Assembly (NCBI GenBank): GCA_964650485.1
Contig: CAZYTX010000002.1
Span: forward strand, 1 to 64,000
DNA length: 64,000 nt
From: CAZYTX01 sp964650485
GTDB lineage: Bacteria; RBG-13-61-14; DATKZS01
Direction: 5' to 3'
Shown here in pieces: positions 42,671-55,512 of this stretch (position 1 is its first letter; each line of letters begins with the position of its first letter). The notes beneath the pieces were generated by a model that was given only the letters and a program-made list of their open reading frames with translations, did not search any database and was not told the DNA's origin. A program made the translations under genes and the position numbers.

Positions 42671-42688
42671 GTGGCCAGGACGGGCCAC
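42671..42688 (+). terminator. Possible terminator hairpin
   Basis: GTGGCC/GGCCAC stem with a 6-nt loop is followed by AGGCTTTTGTTT. It lies between the shikimate-kinase-like gene and the HMG-CoA-synthase-like gene. Confidence 0.4.
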
Positions 42689-42714
42689 AGGCTTTTGTTT
42701 GACGGAGGTGCAAG

Positions 42715-44112
42715 ATGATCGGGATCCAGGGATGGGGCTGCTACTTGCCCAGGCCCAGGCTGACCGGCGAGCTGATGGCCGGGTCCTGGGGAGGCTCGAG
42801 CAAAGGGTCCAGGAGCGTGGCCAACCATGACGAGGACGCGGTAACCATGGCGGCCGAGGCGGCCCTGGAGTGTCTTGAAGAGCGGGACCCCGCAGCGGTG
42901 GACAGGCTATACCTCGCTTCCACAACCGCGCCGTATGCCGAGCACCAGAACTCGGCAATAGTGGCCGCGGTGGCTGACATGCCCCTCGAAATAATGGCCG
43001 CGGACATGGGAGGCTCTGTGCGGGCCGGAACCATGGCGCTACGGGCAGCGCACGACGCAATCAAGGCAGACGAGGCCCGGGAGGTCATGGTGTGCGCGTC
43101 CGACATGCGCATGGCCCTCCCCGGAGACCCCGTAGAGAGGACCCTGGGAGACGGGGCCGCAGCCTTTATCATAGGAAGCGAAAAACCGGTGGCAGTGTTT
43201 CGCGGCTTCTACTCCGCATCCAGCATGTTCCTGGACCACTGGAGGCTCGGCCCCGACCGCTTCATCCGCTCGGGCGACGCCAAGTTCATAACCGAGATGG
43301 GGATCATGAAGCAACTGCCCCGGGCCGCGGAGCGCTTCCTCGAGTCCGCGGACCTTGCCAAGGAGGAGATCACCATGGTGGTGTACTACGCGCCAGACAT
43401 GCGCTCGCGAAAGGGGCTGGACAAGAAGCTCGGGTTCAAAGAGGACGCATACTTGAATGATAACCCCCAGGCGGTTATTGGAAACACAGGCAACGCACAG
43501 GTGTTCCTGGGGATACTCGCCGCGCTGGAGCAGAGCAGCCCCGGTGACAAGATCATGGTGATAAACCACTCCTCCGGAGGCGATGCCTTCCTGCTCGAGG
43601 TCACCGACGAGGTCAAGAACTTCAAGACAAGCCTAAAAAGCCAGGTCTCCGCGGGCATGCCAGTAAAAAGCTATGCTCGCTTCCTGGCCGGCCGGGGAGT
43701 GATCCCCTCCGAGGATATAAACGTGTGGTCCGCTTTCCCGGTGCTGTGGCGGGAGGAGGACGCCAACGTGCGCAGGCTGGGCAAGAGGTGCAACTCCTGC
43801 GGCGCGGTCCAGTATCCTCCCAGGTATAAGTGCTGGCAGTGCGGCAGCGAGGATTTCGAGAACATGAAGATAGCGCGTGCCGGCAAGGTGTTCACTTACA
43901 CCCTGGACTCGCTACCGCCGAATCCGGACCCGCCCACGCCCATGGTGTCGGTGGACCTGGACGGGGGAGGAAGGCTCTACACCCAGATGACCGACGTGGA
44001 CCCGGAAAAGGTGGAGATAGGAATGGAGGTGGAGATGGTCATAAGGAGGCTCCACCAGGGCGGAGGCTACAACAACTACTTCTGGAAGTTCAGGCCAAAA
44101 GAGGAGCGGTGA
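42715..44112 (+). CDS. HMG-CoA-synthase-like protein fused to a DUF35 zinc/OB domain, active site lost
   Basis: The 465-residue protein has a thiolase-fold HMG-CoA synthase-like region (1-330) with IGNTGNAQVFLG and SPGDKIMVINHSSGGDAF, then a DUF35 domain with Cys359/362 and Cys373/376 for zinc and an OB-fold. The nucleophilic Cys expected in the ACKAGT-type motif is replaced by Val102 (GSVRAGT), and the His of the FHQP-type motif by Tyr225 (VYYAPD). It is therefore unlikely to make HMG-CoA. A thiolase follows in the operon. The organism has MEP-pathway genes. A structural or CoA-channelling role with the thiolase is my inference. Confidence 0.85.
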   Translation: MIGIQGWGCYLPRPRLTGELMAGSWGGSSKGSRSVANHDEDAVTMAAEAALECLEERDPAAVDRLYLASTTAPYAEHQNSAIVAAVADMPLEIMAADMGGSVRAGTMALRAAHDAIKADEAREVMVCASDMRMALPGDPVERTLGDGAAAFIIGSEKPVAVFRGFYSASSMFLDHWRLGPDRFIRSGDAKFITEMGIMKQLPRAAERFLESADLAKEEITMVVYYAPDMRSRKGLDKKLGFKEDAYLNDNPQAVIGNTGNAQVFLGILAALEQSSPGDKIMVINHSSGGDAFLLEVTDEVKNFKTSLKSQVSAGMPVKSYARFLAGRGVIPSEDINVWSAFPVLWREEDANVRRLGKRCNSCGAVQYPPRYKCWQCGSEDFENMKIARAGKVFTYTLDSLPPNPDPPTPMVSVDLDGGGRLYTQMTDVDPEKVEIGMEVEMVIRRLHQGGGYNNYFWKFRPKEER

Positions 44113-44115
44113 GTT

Positions 44116-44180
44116 TTGAGACGTGAGGTTTGAGTGGTGAGGCGTGAGGGTCTCAGACCTCGATACTCACACCTCAAACT
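44116..44180. repeat. Inverted-repeat element of GTGAGG/CCTCAC type
   Basis: ACGTGAGGTTTGAG and GTGAGGCGTGAG units (44121-44150) pair with ACTCACACCTCAAACTT (about 44165-44181) across a short loop in the gap between the two CoA-enzyme genes. It resembles the element at 17041-17158. Confidence 0.5.
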
Positions 44181-44197
44181 TAAAAAAGGAGGGCGCG

Positions 44198-45382
44198 ATG
44201 CCTATTGCCAACGAGGTGGCCATAATAGGGACGGGGACCATAAAGTTCGGCGAGAACTTTCACCAGAGCTACAACGACATGCTGAAACAAGCCTGCGACT
44301 TGGCCTTCCAGGACGCAGGGGTCGAGTCCAAGGACATACAGGCGGCGTGGCTGGGAACTTATCTCCCCTTCAGTTGGGGGTACGAGGGGGCCGCGGGCGT
44401 CAACGTGACCGAGACCCTGAAGATGGAGCCCATACCCGTGACCAGGGTCTCGAACTACTGCTCCACCGGCATGGAGGCCGTCCGGAACGCCAGCTTCGCC
44501 GTGGTCGCGGGCGAGTACGACCTGGTGCTGGCAGTGGGGGTGGAGAAGATGCGGGACGTCTCAGGCAGGGGCAGCCTGGTGGCCCAGCACGTGGAAAGGG
44601 GGCATCCGCTTTACTGCAAGGGCAGGACCGCGCCGGGAATGTTCGCGCTTCTTGCAAACCGATACTTCGAGGAGTACGGCATAGGCGAGGAGACGCTTGC
44701 AAAGGTCGCGGTCAAGAACCACAAGCACGGCTCCCTGAACCCCAACGCACACTTCCAGCGCGAGATAACCGTCGAACAGGCCATGAAAGCGCCCCGGGTG
44801 GCAAAGCCATTGAAGCTATTCGACTGCTGCCCCACCACCGACGGCGCGGCCGCGGCCATACTCTGCCCCCTAAAAAAGGCAAAGGAGTACACCGACGACT
44901 ACGTGGTCATAAAAGGCGCGGAGCTGGCCATCACCGGCGGGTACTACACCGCGCAGATGCACCCCCAGTTCAGCTTCACTGGCTTCTCCTCCACACAGGA
45001 GGCATCGAAGAAAGCCTATGCCCAGGCCGGCATCAAGAAGCCGATCGAGGAGGTGGACCTGGTGGAGCTGCACGACTGCTTCACCATAACCGAGATCGTG
45101 AACTACGAGGACCTGGGGCTGGCCGAGGAAGGGCACGGCTGGAAGCTGATCGAGGAGGGCGAGACCTACATTGACGGAAAGATTCCGGTGAACCCCTCGG
45201 GAGGGCTCAAGTCCTGCGGGCACCCGGTGGGGGCCTCGGGGGTGCGAATGATTAACGACGTGTGCGACCAGCTGAGGGGCAGGGGCGGCAAGAGACAGGT
45301 AAAGGACCCCGGGATCGGGGTGGCGCACACCCTGGGAGGGCCGGGAGCGCTCGCCTGCGTGTTCGTGCTGGCAAGCCCGTGA
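44198..45382 (+). CDS. Thiolase family acyl-CoA enzyme (BbsB/archaeal acetoacetyl-CoA thiolase-like)
   Basis: The 394-residue enzyme has the nucleophile Cys88 in VSNYCSTGMEA, His292 in ELHDCFTI, and Cys340-Gly-His342 in GGLKSCGHPVGASG. This is the SCP2-thiolase-like branch that partners with DUF35 proteins, as in benzoylsuccinyl-CoA thiolase and archaeal thiolase/HMG-CoA synthase complexes. AAAAGGAGGG precedes the ATG at 44198. The DUF35 partner is fused to the degenerate synthase encoded just upstream. Substrate is unknown. Confidence 0.88.
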   Translation: MPIANEVAIIGTGTIKFGENFHQSYNDMLKQACDLAFQDAGVESKDIQAAWLGTYLPFSWGYEGAAGVNVTETLKMEPIPVTRVSNYCSTGMEAVRNASFAVVAGEYDLVLAVGVEKMRDVSGRGSLVAQHVERGHPLYCKGRTAPGMFALLANRYFEEYGIGEETLAKVAVKNHKHGSLNPNAHFQREITVEQAMKAPRVAKPLKLFDCCPTTDGAAAAILCPLKKAKEYTDDYVVIKGAELAITGGYYTAQMHPQFSFTGFSSTQEASKKAYAQAGIKKPIEEVDLVELHDCFTITEIVNYEDLGLAEEGHGWKLIEEGETYIDGKIPVNPSGGLKSCGHPVGASGVRMINDVCDQLRGRGGKRQVKDPGIGVAHTLGGPGALACVFVLASP

Positions 45383-45404
45383 TAAAGCCTGCCCGAAGAG
45401 TAAG

Positions 45405-46274
45405 ATGCCCGGAGAGCATGACACCCGCCAGCAATACGGCACCTTATTTGTGGTGGCCACGCCCATAGGCAACCTCGGCGACCTCACACGCCGGGCCGCC
45501 GAGATACTTTCCCGTGTTTCCCACATAGCCTGCGAGGACACCCGCCGCACCGGCAGGCTGCTGAAAAGCCTGGGGGTGAAAAAGCCGCTGATCAGCTATT
45601 ACCAGCCCCGGGAGGAGGAGCGCATACCAGAGGTGATAGGACTCCTGAAGAGCGGCGAGGACGTGGCACTGGTGACGGACGCCGGCACCCCGGCCATTTC
45701 CGACCCGGGCTACAGGCTGGTGAGGAAGGCTATACGAGAAAGCATACGGGTGTCCCCGGCGCCGGGGCCGTCCGCCCTCACCGCGGCCCTCTCGGCCGCA
45801 GGGCTCCCCACGGACAGGGTCACGTTCACAGGCTTCCTTCCCCGGAAGAAGGGCCCCAGGAAGAGGCTTCTCGCCGAGCTTGCACGGAGGAGTGACACCC
45901 TGGTGTTCTTCGAGTCGGCCGGGAGGCTGTCAAGGCTTCTTGCCGAGTGCCTGGAGCTCATGGGTGACAGGGAGGCCATGGTTGCAAGAGAGATGACAAA
46001 GCTTTTCGAAGAGAGCCTGTCAGGGACCCTCTCCGAGCTTTTGGAAGAGATAGAGGACATGCAGATAAAGGGCGAGGTCACGGTGATCATTCACGGTGCC
46101 CGGGGGAGTGGTGGGGCAGGCGAAGATGAACTTCTTGCCATGCTGGAGGAAGCCATTATCAAGCAGCGAAAATCAGTGTCATTGGCGGCTTCCCAGGTCG
46201 CGCAAGAGACCGGCCTGCCAAGAAACATGGTCTACAAGAAGGCCCTGGAAATAGCCCGGAAAGACAAAGATTGA
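45405..46274 (+). CDS. rsmI: 16S rRNA (cytidine1402-2'-O)-methyltransferase
   Basis: The 289-residue SAM enzyme methylates the 2'-OH of C1402 in 16S rRNA. VVATPIGNLGDLTRRAAEIL, CEDTRRTGRLL and the SYYQPREEERIPEV region are characteristic of RsmI, as is VTDAGTPAISDPGYRL. It is followed by the trehalose-glycogen operon with its own promoter. Confidence 0.96.
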   Translation: MPGEHDTRQQYGTLFVVATPIGNLGDLTRRAAEILSRVSHIACEDTRRTGRLLKSLGVKKPLISYYQPREEERIPEVIGLLKSGEDVALVTDAGTPAISDPGYRLVRKAIRESIRVSPAPGPSALTAALSAAGLPTDRVTFTGFLPRKKGPRKRLLAELARRSDTLVFFESAGRLSRLLAECLELMGDREAMVAREMTKLFEESLSGTLSELLEEIEDMQIKGEVTVIIHGARGSGGAGEDELLAMLEEAIIKQRKSVSLAASQVAQETGLPRNMVYKKALEIARKDKD

Positions 46275-46324
46275 AATTCCACACCCGAAAAAAAGCAGTC
46301 TCCAAAAGTCTCCTCCAAATACAA

Positions 46325-46352
46325 TTGAACTTTCCAAATGCCTTATTATACT
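46325..46352 (+). promoter_or_regulatory. Predicted promoter of the glgE operon
   Basis: TTGAAC (46325-46330) and TATACT (46347-46352) are separated by 16 bp, 20 bp upstream of the GTG start of glgE. An ACCGGAGG ribosome site follows. Confidence 0.6.
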
Positions 46353-46371
46353 TTAAAAGAACCGGAGGTTA

Positions 46372-48363
46372 GTGAAGGTGCGCTCTTACGGAAGGAGAAG
46401 AGTAGTAATACAAAGAGTGTTCCCCCAGATGGAAGGGGGAGAGTTCCCCGCCAAAAGGGTCGCCGGAGAAGAAGTGGTGGTGGAAGCGGACCTGTTTTCA
46501 GACGGCCACGACCAGTTGTCCGCTGCCCTCCTTTATAAAAAAGCAGGAGAGAAAGAATGGCGCAGCACCCCAATGCGCCCGCTCATAAACGACAGGTGGA
46601 GAGGCTCGTTCCAGGTTGAACAGCAGGGTGAATACGTCTACACCGTACAGGGCTGGATTGACCGTTACAACACCTCTCGCATGGACGTCAGCAAGAAGAG
46701 AGAGGCCGGGCAGGACGTAAGCGTGGACCTCATGGTAGCGGCCGGGCTCCTGGAGCGAGCCGCGCAAAGGGCGGACAAACAAGACGCTGAAAAGATGAGG
46801 GCCGCGGCCCGGGAGATGAAGGAGCAGAAGAACCTCGGCAAAGCCCTCGATCTTATCCTTTCAGATGAGCTGGCCGAGATTGCCGGCAAGTACCCGGCCC
46901 CCGAGCTTGTAACCACGTACAAAAAAGAGCTGCCGGTGGCAGTGGAGCGGGAGAGGGCGCTCTTCAGCGCCTGGTACGAGATGTTCCCCCGTTCCTGCAC
47001 CCCGCGCAAGGCAAGGCATGGCACCTTTAAGGACTGTGAAGCGCTTCTCCCGGAGATAGCGAGGATGGGGTTCAACGTGCTCTACTTCCCGCCAATACAT
47101 CCCATCGGCAGGACGGCGAGGAAGGGGAGGAACAACTCGCCCCAGGCCGGGCCTGAAGACCCTGGAAGCCCGTGGGCCATCGGCTCTCAGGAAGGCGGCC
47201 ACAAATCCGTACATCCCGAGCTGGGGGCCATGGAAGACTTCCAGAGGCTGGTTCAGGAGGCCGGAAGGATGGGCATGGAGGTGGCGCTCGACCTGGCCTT
47301 CCAGTGCTCCCGTGACCACCCCTATATAAAGGAGCACCCGGAGTGGTTCTCATGGAGGCCCGACGGGTCCATACAGTTTGCCGAGAACCCTCCCAAGAAG
47401 TACGAGGACATCGTTCCCCTTGATTTCGAGACAGAGTCCTGGCGAGAACTGTGGGAGGAGCTGAAAAGCATAGTGCTCTTCTGGATTGATAAAGGGGTAC
47501 GCATTTTCAGGGTGGACAACCCCCACACCAAGCCCTTCGAGTTCTGGGAGTGGCTCATTTCCGAAGTGCGGAGCGAGTATCCGGAGGTCATATTCCTTTG
47601 CGAGGCCTTCACCCGTCCCAAGGTGATGAAGCGTCTTGCAAAGGCGGGTTTCTCGCAGTCGTATACCTACTTCACCTGGCGAAACACCAAGCGCGAAATC
47701 ACCGAGTACGTGACCGAGCTCACCGCGACCGAGGCCAGGCACTACTTCAGGCCCAACTTCTGGCCCAACACCCCGGACATCCTGCCCGAGTTTCTCCAGT
47801 ACGGGGGCAGGCCGGCGTTCATCATAAGGCTGGTGCTCGCTGCCACCCTGAGCTCGAACTACGGCATCTACGGTCCGGCTTTCGAGCTCATGGCAAGCGA
47901 GGCCCTGCCGGACAGGGAGGAGTACCTGAACGCAGAGAAGTACGAGATCAAGGAGTGGGATGTAAAAAAGCCCGGCAACCTGAGGGACTTCATCTCCAGG
48001 TTGAACCGGATCAGGAAAGACAACCCCGCGCTGTGGACCACCTGGAACCTCTCCTTCGAGGAGGCGGACAACGACTTTATTCTCTACTACATGAAATCCA
48101 GCCCGGACATGGAAAACACCCTCCTGATAGTGGTCAGCCTCGACCCTTTTCACCCGCAGTCCGGATGGCTGAGGGCGCCCACGGAAAAGCTGGGCATAAC
48201 TCCGGGCGCGCCTTTCTTGGTTTACGACCTTTTGAGCGAGGACAAGTATATATGGCAGAGCGAATGGAACTTCATAAAGCTCGATCCCCGGGTGCTCCCG
48301 GTCCACATATTCCGGGTGCACAGGCGTCTCAGGAGGGAAGAGGATTTTGATTACTACTTGTGA
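46372..48363 (+). CDS. glgE: Alpha-1,4-glucan:maltose-1-phosphate maltosyltransferase
   Basis: The 663-residue GH13_3 enzyme transfers maltose from maltose 1-phosphate to alpha-glucan. The N-terminal beta domain (1-110) and helical insertion (about 120-180) precede the TIM barrel. The nucleophile is Asp382 in FRVDNPHTKP and the acid/base Glu411 in FLCEAFTRP; YFPPIHPIG near 240 is typical. The start is GTG after CCGGAGG. It leads a seven-gene operon ending at 62247. Confidence 0.96.
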   Translation: MKVRSYGRRRVVIQRVFPQMEGGEFPAKRVAGEEVVVEADLFSDGHDQLSAALLYKKAGEKEWRSTPMRPLINDRWRGSFQVEQQGEYVYTVQGWIDRYNTSRMDVSKKREAGQDVSVDLMVAAGLLERAAQRADKQDAEKMRAAAREMKEQKNLGKALDLILSDELAEIAGKYPAPELVTTYKKELPVAVERERALFSAWYEMFPRSCTPRKARHGTFKDCEALLPEIARMGFNVLYFPPIHPIGRTARKGRNNSPQAGPEDPGSPWAIGSQEGGHKSVHPELGAMEDFQRLVQEAGRMGMEVALDLAFQCSRDHPYIKEHPEWFSWRPDGSIQFAENPPKKYEDIVPLDFETESWRELWEELKSIVLFWIDKGVRIFRVDNPHTKPFEFWEWLISEVRSEYPEVIFLCEAFTRPKVMKRLAKAGFSQSYTYFTWRNTKREITEYVTELTATEARHYFRPNFWPNTPDILPEFLQYGGRPAFIIRLVLAATLSSNYGIYGPAFELMASEALPDREEYLNAEKYEIKEWDVKKPGNLRDFISRLNRIRKDNPALWTTWNLSFEEADNDFILYYMKSSPDMENTLLIVVSLDPFHPQSGWLRAPTEKLGITPGAPFLVYDLLSEDKYIWQSEWNFIKLDPRVLPVHIFRVHRRLRREEDFDYYL

Positions 48364-48375
48364 GAGGTTTTGTAA

Positions 48376-51705
<3,330 letters not shown>

Positions 51706-51712
51706 TAAAACG

Positions 51713-53689
51713 ATGGAAAAGGTGGAGAAAATGAAGGAAACCCGAGGGAAAGAGAAAAAGCAAAAGCAGACGGACGTGATCCACGGGCCCAGCCTTCTTA
51801 CCGAGCACGACGTTTACCTGTTCAAGGAAGGGAGCCATTTCCAGCTACATGAAAAGCTGGGAGCGCACCTCATGAGCGTGGAAGGGAAGGAGGGGACACG
51901 GTTCGCCGTGTGGGCCCCAAACGCGGAGAAGGTCTCGGTAATGGGGGAGTTCAACGGATGGGAGCGAAACAGGCACACATTGGCGCCCAGGTGGGACGGC
52001 TCAGGGATATGGGAAGGCTTCATCCCCGGGGTCGGAAAGGGCGAGCTCTACAAGTATCACGTCCTTTCAAAGCATAACAACTTCCAGGCGGCAAAAGGCG
52101 ACCCCTACGCCTTATACTGGGAGATATCACCAGGGACCGCCTCCAAGGTGTGGGACCTCGGATACCAGTGGAACGACGCCAAGTGGATGGAAGAGAGGCA
52201 CGAGCGCCACGACCTGCAGGCGCCCCTGTCCATTTACGAGGTGCACCTGGGTTCCTGGCGCCGGGTGGCCGAGGAGAACAACCGGTCCCTTTCATACCTG
52301 GAGCTTGCCGAGACCCTTCCCGCATACGTCCGAGACATGGGGTTTACACACGTGGAGTTCCTCCCGGTGATGGAGCACCCCTTCTTCGGCTCCTGGGGTT
52401 ACCAGACCGCGGGGTACTTCGCGCCCTCGAGCAGGTACGGCACCCCCCAGGAATTCATGCACTTGGTGGATTGCCTGCACCAGAACGGGATAGGCGTGAT
52501 CCTCGACTGGGTGCCATCCCACTTCCCCTCGGACGAGTTCGGCCTCGTATACTTCGACGGAACCCACCTCTACGAGCACCAGGACCCCAAGAAGGGATTC
52601 CACCCCGACTGGCAGAGCTACATCTTCAACTACGGCCGGCCGGAGGTGCAGAGCTTCCTCATGAGCAGCGCCCTCTTCTGGATGGACAAGTACCACGCCG
52701 ACGGCCTGCGTGTGGACGCGGTGGCATCCATGCTCTACCTGGACTACTCCAGGAAGGATGGCGAGTGGATACCAAACAGGTACGGGGGCAACGAGAACCT
52801 GGAGGCAATATCTTTCCTCAAGCGCTTCAACGAGTCCATTTACATGGCTTTCCCCGACGCGCTGACAATAGCCGAGGAGTCCACTGCATGGCCCATGGTG
52901 TCCAGGCCCACCTACGTGGGCGGCCTGGGCTTCAAGATGAAGTGGAACATGGGATGGATGCACGACACCCTGGACTACTTCTCCAAGGATTCGCTATACA
53001 GGAAGTACCACCACGACAAGCTCACCTTCAGCATCTGGTACGCATTCACCGAGAACTTCATGCTCCCGCTCTCGCACGACGAGGTGGTGCACGGCAAGGG
53101 CTCGCTCATGGGCAAGATGCCGGGCGACGACTGGAGGAAGTTCGCAAACATGAGGCTGCTTCTGGGATACATGTTCACCCACCCGGGCAAGAAGCTGCTC
53201 TTTATGGGCGCGGAGATGGCGCAGTGGAGCGAGTGGGCCCACGACCGGGCACTGGAATGGGACCTGCTGCAATACAATGGCCACCGCCAGATACAAACAC
53301 TTATAAGCCACTTGAACGACCTCTATCGCAATGAGTCTGCGCTCCATCAACTGGACTTCGAACACCAGGGATTCGAGTGGGTGGACTTCAAGGACTACGA
53401 GAGCAGCGTGCTCTCCTACCTGCGCAAAGCCGACAACGGGGAAACGGCGCTGGTGGCAGGCAACTTTACACCCATACCCAGGCTGAACTACAGGGTGGGA
53501 GTGCCCGACCCCGGCTTCTGGAAGGAGATCATGAACACGGACGCAAAGGAGTACGGCGGGAGCGGACACGGGAACTACGGCGGGGTGGAGACTACGCCCA
53601 CTCCATCACACGGCCAGTACAACTCGCTCTCCCTCACCATACCCCCGCTGGGCCTGGTGGTGTTGAAGAAAGAGGAGGACGCCAGTTGA
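51713..53689 (+). CDS. glgB: 1,4-alpha-glucan branching enzyme
   Basis: The 658-residue GH13_9 enzyme introduces alpha-1,6 branches. The N-terminal CBM48-type region contains FAVWAPNAEKVSVMGEFNGW; the catalytic region has GLRVDAVASMLYLDY, TIAEESTAWP (acid/base) and LPLSHDEVVHGKGS. It lies after treS with an 8-bp gap. The ATG at 51731 is an alternative start with a good AAGGTGGAG site. In this operon its product supplies branched glucan for GlgE elongation. Confidence 0.96.
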   Translation: MEKVEKMKETRGKEKKQKQTDVIHGPSLLTEHDVYLFKEGSHFQLHEKLGAHLMSVEGKEGTRFAVWAPNAEKVSVMGEFNGWERNRHTLAPRWDGSGIWEGFIPGVGKGELYKYHVLSKHNNFQAAKGDPYALYWEISPGTASKVWDLGYQWNDAKWMEERHERHDLQAPLSIYEVHLGSWRRVAEENNRSLSYLELAETLPAYVRDMGFTHVEFLPVMEHPFFGSWGYQTAGYFAPSSRYGTPQEFMHLVDCLHQNGIGVILDWVPSHFPSDEFGLVYFDGTHLYEHQDPKKGFHPDWQSYIFNYGRPEVQSFLMSSALFWMDKYHADGLRVDAVASMLYLDYSRKDGEWIPNRYGGNENLEAISFLKRFNESIYMAFPDALTIAEESTAWPMVSRPTYVGGLGFKMKWNMGWMHDTLDYFSKDSLYRKYHHDKLTFSIWYAFTENFMLPLSHDEVVHGKGSLMGKMPGDDWRKFANMRLLLGYMFTHPGKKLLFMGAEMAQWSEWAHDRALEWDLLQYNGHRQIQTLISHLNDLYRNESALHQLDFEHQGFEWVDFKDYESSVLSYLRKADNGETALVAGNFTPIPRLNYRVGVPDPGFWKEIMNTDAKEYGGSGHGNYGGVETTPTPSHGQYNSLSLTIPPLGLVVLKKEEDAS

Positions 53690-55512
53690 TAACCGGCGCC
53701 CTTTATACACCCGGAAACAAGTGCGAGTTCATTGTGTGGGCCCCTTTTGCAAAAGAGGTCTCCGTCATACTCACTTCGCAGGGGGCAAGGGCCGAGCCCA
53801 TGGAAAGGGACGGCCGCGGGTACTGGAGGGTGGAACTCGATGACGTGGAACCCGGAGACCTCTACCTCTACAGTATCAACGGGAGTATAAGTAGACCGGA
53901 CCCCGCCTCTTTCTTTCAGCCCCAAGGCGTGCACCGGCCCTCGCAGGTCGTAGACCACTCCGTATATGAATGGCAAGACAGCGACTGGAGGGGAGTTCCT
54001 CTCCGGGACCTCATCATATACGAGCTGCACGTGGGCGCCTTCTCCCCCAGCGGGGACTTCCAGGGGGTTGCCGGGAAGCTGGACAACCTGCTCGACCTCG
54101 GGGTGAACGCCATCGAGCTGATGCCGGTGGCGCAGTTCCCGGGAGACAGGAACTGGGGGTACGACGGCGTGCACCCCTACGCGGTGCAGGACTCCTACGG
54201 CGGGCCGGAAGGACTGAAGCGTCTGGTGGACGCGGCCCACGGCAAGGGCATGGCAGTCGTACTCGATGTCGTATACAACCACTTGGGGCCGGAAGGGAAC
54301 TACCTCTCCGACTTCGGGCCAAACTTCACCGATGCATACAAGACCCCGTGGGGAACGGCAGTGAACTTCGACGGACCTTACAGCGACCAGGTGCGGGAGT
54401 TCTTTATCGAGAACGCGCTTTACTTCTTCCGCGAGTATCACATGGACGCCCTCCGGCTGGACGCGGTGCACGGGATTTACGACCGCAGCGCAAAGCACTT
54501 CCTGGAGGAGCTTGTAGAGAGGGCCGAAGAGTTATCAAAAAGCTCGGGGAGGGAGTTTTATCTCATCGCGGAGAGCGACCTGAACGACGTCCGTGTCATA
54601 AGGGAGCGTGACAAAGGCGGGTACGGGGTCCACGCCCAGTGGTCGGACGACTTCCACCATTCCCTGCACGCGCTCCTTACCGGGGAGAGACACGGGTACT
54701 ACGCGGACTTCGGGGACACGGGCCGCCTGGTAAAGGCCCTGAACCAGGGGTTCGTGTACTCCTGGGACTACTCGGGCTACAGGAAGAGGCGACACGGCAG
54801 CTCCTCCGAGGACAGGCCCGGCTGGCAGTTGTTGGTGTGCTCGCAGAACCACGACCAGGTGGGAAACAGGGCCTTCGGGGAGAGGCTGTCAGCACTGGTC
54901 GGGTTCGAGGCATTGAAACTGGCCGCGGGGGCGGTGCTCTGCTCTCCTTATATACCGCTGCTTTTCATGGGAGAGGAGCACGGCGAAGACAACCCCTTCC
55001 TCTACTTCGTAAACCACATGGACCCCGACCTGGTGGAAGCGGTGCGCAGGGGAAGGAAGGAGGAGTTCAAGGACTTTGAATGGGAACGCGAGCCGCCCGA
55101 CCCCGCTTCCGAGGACACCTTTGAAAGATCGAGGCTCGACTGGAGCAAGAGGGGGAGGGACAAGCACGCGCGCATGCTTGCTTTTTACAAGGAGTTGATA
55201 GCGCTCAGGAAAAGCCATCCAGCCCTTGCGCGGCCCGACAAAAAAAATGCCCGGGCCTGGGACAGGGGCAAGGTGGTAATGTGCCTTAGGAGGAACGGAG
55301 ACGAAGAGGCGCTTTGCATAATGGACTTCAGTGACGCCGGGGAGGAGATCGGGCCGGACGTACCGGCCGGTAAGTGGAGAAAGCTCCTGGACTCCGCTGA
55401 CGCCGAGTGGCACGGGCCCGGCGCTATCCTTCCCCAAATCATGAGAAGCAAAGACCGGGCGAGAGCGGGCCCATACAACTTCGCATTGTATATAAAGGAG
55501 GCCCGTACATGA
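53686..55512 (+). CDS. treZ: Malto-oligosyltrehalose trehalohydrolase
   Basis: The 608-residue GH13_10 enzyme releases trehalose from maltooligosyl trehalose. Catalytic segments are MDALRLDAVHGIYDRS, LIAESDLND and CSQNHDQVGNRAFGERL; an N-terminal CBM48-like domain starts at FIVWAPFAKEVSV. The TTG start at 53686 overlaps the glgB stop (TTGA) and is preceded by AGAGGAGGA at the right distance; the longer open frame is inside glgB. The product feeds TreS. Confidence 0.95.
   Translation: MITGALYTPGNKCEFIVWAPFAKEVSVILTSQGARAEPMERDGRGYWRVELDDVEPGDLYLYSINGSISRPDPASFFQPQGVHRPSQVVDHSVYEWQDSDWRGVPLRDLIIYELHVGAFSPSGDFQGVAGKLDNLLDLGVNAIELMPVAQFPGDRNWGYDGVHPYAVQDSYGGPEGLKRLVDAAHGKGMAVVLDVVYNHLGPEGNYLSDFGPNFTDAYKTPWGTAVNFDGPYSDQVREFFIENALYFFREYHMDALRLDAVHGIYDRSAKHFLEELVERAEELSKSSGREFYLIAESDLNDVRVIRERDKGGYGVHAQWSDDFHHSLHALLTGERHGYYADFGDTGRLVKALNQGFVYSWDYSGYRKRRHGSSSEDRPGWQLLVCSQNHDQVGNRAFGERLSALVGFEALKLAAGAVLCSPYIPLLFMGEEHGEDNPFLYFVNHMDPDLVEAVRRGRKEEFKDFEWEREPPDPASEDTFERSRLDWSKRGRDKHARMLAFYKELIALRKSHPALARPDKKNARAWDRGKVVMCLRRNGDEEALCIMDFSDAGEEIGPDVPAGKWRKLLDSADAEWHGPGAILPQIMRSKDRARAGPYNFALYIKEART

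Noticed and set aside
44134..45174. 346-codon open frame on the + strand overlapping the thiolase gene
   Set aside because: It overlaps the thiolase in another frame and has low-complexity Gly/Arg composition.
52150..53334. 394-codon open frame on the + strand
   Set aside because: It lies inside glgB in another frame with Arg/Gly/Pro-rich composition.
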